DNA of 64,000 bases from Jatrophihabitans_A sp035507775 (lineage in GTDB: Bacteria > Actinomycetota > Actinomycetes > Mycobacteriales > Jatrophihabitantaceae): positions 1 to 64,000 of the forward strand of contig DATJNU010000042.1 of assembly GCA_035507775.1 (NCBI GenBank), given 5' to 3'. Made by a program: the position numbers and the translations under genes. Shown here piece after piece: positions 60,754 to 64,000 of the stretch (within the stretch, counting starts at the first letter, position 1; each line of letters begins with the position of its first letter). The notes under the pieces are model-generated. The model made no database searches, was not told the origin of the DNA, and worked only from the letters and a program-made list of their open reading frames with translations.

Positions 60754-61196
60754 AGCCGGTCGAGGAACTCCACCTGGGCCTGCACCAGCCGCTGCCGGGC
60801 CTCCGGCTCGGTCAGCCAGGCGACCTCGGCCAGCTCGGGGAACTGCCGGAGCTGGCCGGACCGCGGCGGCCACTCCAGCTCGAACGTGCCCGGCCGCACC
60901 GCGGCCAGGTCGATCTCGCCGGCGCCGGCGTACACCAGCACCTGCTTGCCGCCGCGCTGGGTCACGGTGCCCAGGTCGAGCAGCTCGACGGCCGGCACCG
61001 GCACGCCCACCTCCTCGGCGAACTCCCGCCGGGCCGCGTCGGCCGGCTCCTCGTCCGGGAGCAGTTCACCCTTGGGAATGGACCAGTTCCGCTCCCGGCG
61101 GCGCTCCCAGAACGGGCCGCCCATCCGCCCGAGCAGCACCTGCAGCTCGGGCTGCCGGCGGAACAGCAGGATGCCGGCACTGCGCTTACCCGCCAT
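60720..61196 (-). CDS. Nudix hydrolase
   Basis: A 158-residue Nudix protein. The signature G-x5-E-x7-REUXEE is present as GELLPDEEPADAARREFAEEVG. The N-terminal SAGILLFRR and WSIPKGE motifs match the RppH/ADP-ribose-type NTP-PFKAMP-like subgroup annotated in actinobacteria. The substrate is a nucleoside diphosphate derivative. CATACT lies six bases before ATG 61196, suggesting a leaderless start; the frame stays open to 62135 only as a shadow of the MFS gene. The 3' ends of this gene and the ferredoxin-like gene overlap by 34 bases. Confidence 0.88.
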   Translation of the reverse strand: MAGKRSAGILLFRRQPELQVLLGRMGGPFWERRRERNWSIPKGELLPDEEPADAARREFAEEVGVPVPAVELLDLGTVTQRGGKQVLVYAGAGEIDLAAVRPGTFELEWPPRSGQLRQFPELAEVAWLTEPEARQRLVQAQVEFLDRLQSASTSETGR

Positions 61197-61213
61197 CGGG
61201 CCAGTATGCCGGC

Positions 61214-62425
61214 TCAGGCCGGCACGGTGACCGGCTGCCGCGCGGTGCTGCCGAGCTCGTCGTCGACGTACTGCCGCCGGCCGGCGTAGAGCCCGAACAG
61301 GCTGGACAGCAGGTTCGCGGTGAGCAGCAGCAGCAGCGGCCCGGTCCAGTCCTGGTCGGTGACGTCGAGCAGCAGGCCGACCAGCAGCGGGCCGGTGCCG
61401 GCGATCAGGTAGCCGACCCCCTGGCTGAATGCCGACAGCGCGGCCGTGCTCGGCACCGCGCGGGAGCGCAGCCCGATCAGGGTGAGGGTGAGCGGGAACA
61501 TCCCGCTGCCGATGCCGCCGAACAGCATCCACGCCCAGGCACCGCCGGCCGGGGCCAGCAGCATGCCGAGGTAGCCCGCGGTGGCCGCGACCCCGAGCAC
61601 CACCACCGACAGCCGGGGGGCACGCGCGGCGGCCGCGGGGATCACCATCGAGATCGGGATGGACAGCGCCGCGAAGAAGGCGACCAGGGCACCGGCCGTG
61701 GCCGCGCCGATGTGGTTGTGCCGGAAGAAGTTGGTGAACCAGCCGAAGGCGATGTAGGCCTGGAACGACTGGAAGCCGAACATCAGCGCGAGTGCCCAGC
61801 CGAGCCGGGTCCGGGCGAGCAGCCGCAGCGGCAGCCGACCGGCCGCGGTCGCGGGATCCGGCCGGTCGTGCCGCAGCGTGGGCAGCCACGGCAGCACGGC
61901 CAGCGCGGTGACGATCGCCCACGAGCCGACGCCGGTCCGCCAGCCGCCGGCGGCCTGCGCGATCGGCACGGTCAGCCCGGCCGCCGCGGTCGAGCCGACC
62001 GCGAGGCTGGTGGTGTAGACGGCGGTCATCAGGCCGATCCGGTCGGCGAAATGCCGCTTGACCAGGGCCGGCATCAGCACGTTGGCGATCGCGCCGCCGG
62101 TGAGCGCGAGCAGCGAGAGCAGGCCGAAGAGCCACACCCCCGGGCTGATCGCGCGGCCGGCCAGCCCGGCGGTCGAGACGGCCAGCGAGAGCACCACCAG
62201 CCGGTGCTCGCCGAGCCGGTGGGCCAGGGCCGGGCCGAGGAAGCCGAGCGTGGCGAAGACGATCACCGGCAGCGTGGTGAGGATGCCGGCCACCCCGGAC
62301 GACACCGGCAGGCCGGCCTCCAGGTCGTCCAGCACCGCGCCGATGCTGGTCACCGCGACCCGCATGGTGAAGCCGGTGAGCGCCACCGCGCCGACCAGCA
62401 GCGCGGCGTGCCGCGGACGGGTCAC
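61214..62425 (-). CDS. MFS transporter, CynX/NimT-like
   Basis: A 403-residue transporter with about 12 spans. The N-terminus MTRPRHAALLVGAVALTGFTMRVAVTSIGAVLDDLEAGL and the GFQSFQAYIAFGWFTNFFR region are close to the CynX/NimT subfamily (cyanate or 2-nitroimidazole transporters). Its real cargo is unknown. It lies upstream of the Nudix gene on the same strand, 17 bases apart, and 16 bases downstream of the LLM oxidoreductase gene, so the three may be one transcript. Confidence 0.88.
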   Translation of the reverse strand: MTRPRHAALLVGAVALTGFTMRVAVTSIGAVLDDLEAGLPVSSGVAGILTTLPVIVFATLGFLGPALAHRLGEHRLVVLSLAVSTAGLAGRAISPGVWLFGLLSLLALTGGAIANVLMPALVKRHFADRIGLMTAVYTTSLAVGSTAAAGLTVPIAQAAGGWRTGVGSWAIVTALAVLPWLPTLRHDRPDPATAAGRLPLRLLARTRLGWALALMFGFQSFQAYIAFGWFTNFFRHNHIGAATAGALVAFFAALSIPISMVIPAAAARAPRLSVVVLGVAATAGYLGMLLAPAGGAWAWMLFGGIGSGMFPLTLTLIGLRSRAVPSTAALSAFSQGVGYLIAGTGPLLVGLLLDVTDQDWTGPLLLLLTANLLSSLFGLYAGRRQYVDDELGSTARQPVTVPA

Positions 62426-62441
62426 CGGCGGGAACCGCCGG

Positions 62442-63299
62442 TCACCACGGGGCGACCTCGGCCGCCGCCCGGGCGAGCACCTCGGGCACGGCCGGGTCGG
62501 CCGGATGCCGGGTGGTCAGGTAGGCGGTGCCGAAGCCGAGTTCGTGCACGGCGCGCAGCTGGTCGATCAGCGCGTCCGGCTGCTCGGGATCGAAGCCGAA
62601 CATGGTGGTCTTGGCGATGCTGGCGTAGTCGCGTCCCTCGCGCTCGCAGTGCTCGGCCAGCACCTGCAGCTTCCGGCCGGCGTCCGGGCCGGCGAAGATG
62701 TTGCAGGCGTCGGCGTACCGGGCCACCAGCCGGAGCGTCTTGCGCTCACCACCGCCACCGATCAGGATCGGCGGGTGCGGGCGCTGCACCGACTGCGGGG
62801 AGTTCACCGTCGCGCCCAGCTGGTACTCGGTTCCCGCGTACGGGCCGTCCTCGTCGCTCCAGAGCTGCCGGGCGATCTGCAGCGTCTCCTCCAACCGGCG
62901 GAAGCGCTCGGCGACCGGCGGGAAGGACAGGCCCAGGCCGATCGACTCCTGCTCGTTCCAGGCCGCGCCGATGCCCAGGAACGCCCGGCCGCCGGAGAGC
63001 ACGTCCAGCGTGGTGACCGCCTTGACCAGCAGGCCCGGTGACCGGTAGACGGCGGCGGTGACCATGGCGCCCAGCTTCAGCCGCGAGGTCACCCCGGCCA
63101 TGAAGCCGAGGGTCGTGTAGGCCTCCAGCATCGGGTCGGTGTGCGGGCCGATCATCTCGATCTGGAAGAGGTGATCCATCACGGTCAGCGCGTCCAGGCC
63201 GGCTTCCTCGGCCGACCGGGCGATCCGGGCGAGCGTGTGGCCGGTCGCGGCGGGCCCGTCCGGGTAGTCGAACGAGGTGACGTGCAGGGCGAGTTTCAT
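62442..63299 (-). CDS. LLM-class F420-dependent oxidoreductase
   Basis: A 285-residue luciferase-like flavin/F420 enzyme. MKLALHVTSFDYPDGP, RSAEEAGLDALTVMDHLFQI, RLKLGAMVTAAVYRSPGLLVKAVTTLDVLSGGRAFLGIGAAW and HPPILIGGGGERKTLRLVARYAD are hallmarks of the actinobacterial F420-dependent LLM group. ATG 63299 is the conserved start; the frame extends upstream into low-complexity residues. The substrate is unknown. Confidence 0.92.
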   Translation of the reverse strand: MKLALHVTSFDYPDGPAATGHTLARIARSAEEAGLDALTVMDHLFQIEMIGPHTDPMLEAYTTLGFMAGVTSRLKLGAMVTAAVYRSPGLLVKAVTTLDVLSGGRAFLGIGAAWNEQESIGLGLSFPPVAERFRRLEETLQIARQLWSDEDGPYAGTEYQLGATVNSPQSVQRPHPPILIGGGGERKTLRLVARYADACNIFAGPDAGRKLQVLAEHCEREGRDYASIAKTTMFGFDPEQPDALIDQLRAVHELGFGTAYLTTRHPADPAVPEVLARAAAEVAPW

Positions 63300-63357
63300 G
63301 CGTGCTCCGGGGAGGTTCGGGTGCCGGGAGGTTCCGGCAGGTCCAGCTGCTGGTGGC

Positions 63358-64000
63358 TCAGCTCGTGGCGGCCTGGCGCCAGAGGTCGATGCCGCCCTCG
63401 ACAGCGTGCTCGTCGATCTCGGCCAGTTCGGCATCGGCGAAGGCCAGATTGTCCAGCGCCGCGACGTTCTGCTCCAGCTGGCGCACCGACGACGCGCCGA
63501 CCAGCACCGAACTCACCCGCTCGTCCCGGGCCACCCAGGCCAGCGCGAGCTGGGCCAGGGACTGCCCGCGGCGCGAGGCGATCTCGTTCAGCGCGCGGAT
63601 CCGGGCCAGGTTCTGCTCGGTCAGCAGGTCGGCCGAGAGCGAGGAGTTCTCCGCCATCCGGGAGTCGTCCGGAATGCCGTCGAGGTAGCGGTCGGTGAGC
63701 ATTCCCTGCGCCAGCGGGGAGAACGCGATCACGCCGGCACCGACCTCGGCAGCGGTGGCGAGCAGGCCGTGCTCCACCCACCGGTTCAGCAGCGAGTACG
63801 ACGGCTGGTGGATGAACAGCGGCGTGCCCAGGCCGCGCAGGATCTCGGCCGCCTGGCGGGTGCGGTCGGCGGAGTAGGACGAGATGCCGGCGTAGAGCGC
63901 CTTGCCGGACCGGACGGCCTGGTCGAGGGCGCCCACCGTCTCGTCCAGCGGGGTGTCCGGATCGTTGCGGTGGTGGTAGAAGACGTCGACGTAGTCCAGG
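63358..64000 (-). CDS. Aldo/keto reductase, partial at window end
   Basis: The C-terminal 213 residues or more of an NADPH-dependent aldo/keto reductase; the 5' part lies beyond base 64000. Barrel features include LDYVDVFYHHRNDPDTP (just at the edge), KALYAGISSYS, GVIAFSPLAQGMLTDRYL and the cofactor-binding SSVLVGASSVRQLEQNV. It resembles the YghZ/Kv-beta-like branch. It is oriented with the LLM, MFS and Nudix genes and is 58 bases upstream of the LLM gene. Confidence 0.9.
   Translation of the reverse strand, partial: LDYVDVFYHHRNDPDTPLDETVGALDQAVRSGKALYAGISSYSADRTRQAAEILRGLGTPLFIHQPSYSLLNRWVEHGLLATAAEVGAGVIAFSPLAQGMLTDRYLDGIPDDSRMAENSSLSADLLTEQNLARIRALNEIASRRGQSLAQLALAWVARDERVSSVLVGASSVRQLEQNVAALDNLAFADAELAEIDEHAVEGGIDLWRQAATS

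Overview
The window is chromosomal DNA of a very GC-rich actinomycete. The evidence is strong G/C preference at third codon positions, GTG and TTG starts, CarD, F420-type and PPOX oxidoreductases, and the block disA-radA-lpqE-carD-ispD-ispF-cysS-rlmB, which matches the mycobacterial order Rv3586 to Rv3579c. No phage structural genes, integrase, transposase or CRISPR array were seen. The genus cannot be fixed from the sequence alone.

Region by region. (1) 0.1-3.6 kb: branched-chain amino acid genes ilvA, leuD and leuC on the minus strand. (2) 4.0-8.6 kb: a tight biosynthetic cassette on the plus strand, comprising a heme-oxygenase-like diiron oxidase, a stand-alone carrier protein, a DltA/NRPS-like amino-acid adenylation enzyme, a thioesterase, a JAMM-like metalloprotein and a Dabb protein. 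(3) 8.8-14.5 kb: a class III CoA-transferase, an HMG-CoA-lyase-like gene split by a frameshift, a NitT/TauT-type ABC importer and an IclR regulator, looking like uptake and CoA-dependent cleavage of a small acid. (4) 14.6-17.2 kb: a methyltransferase, a YciI protein, a tautomerase and a RidA-like protein. (5) 17.2-28.3 kb: mutY and an Rv3587c-like membrane protein, then about 8 kb of accessory genes (degenerate GGDEF membrane protein, phosphodiesterase, large GH31 glycosidase, small proteins and repeats) before disA. (6) 27.3-36.7 kb: the conserved housekeeping block. (7) 36.7-52 kb: mixed genes, including a UgpC/MsmX-type ATPase, GH25 lysozyme, LacI regulator, PlsC acyltransferase, tRNA-Thr(TGT), amidase, two low-GC secreted-protein genes, dinB with a LexA box on its start codon, and a ureohydrolase/NCS1 permease pair. 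(8) 52-64 kb: FUSC transporter, MarR-MFS operon, a His/Asp/Gly repeat peptide next to a JmjC/cupin-4 oxygenase and a thioredoxin-like ferredoxin, a Nudix hydrolase, an MFS exporter, an LLM oxidoreductase, and an aldo/keto reductase running off the end.

Two loci deserve most attention. At 58.25-60.75 kb an 81-residue peptide with three G[QE]HDGGADGGA blocks precedes a JmjC-type hydroxylase and a ferredoxin-like protein, suggesting a ribosomal peptide hydroxylated on His or Asp. At 4.0-8.6 kb the carrier-protein cassette with an HDO enzyme and a JAMM-like protein does not match any characterised pathway I can name. Many genes start 6 or 7 bases after a TANNNT hexamer, consistent with leaderless transcripts.
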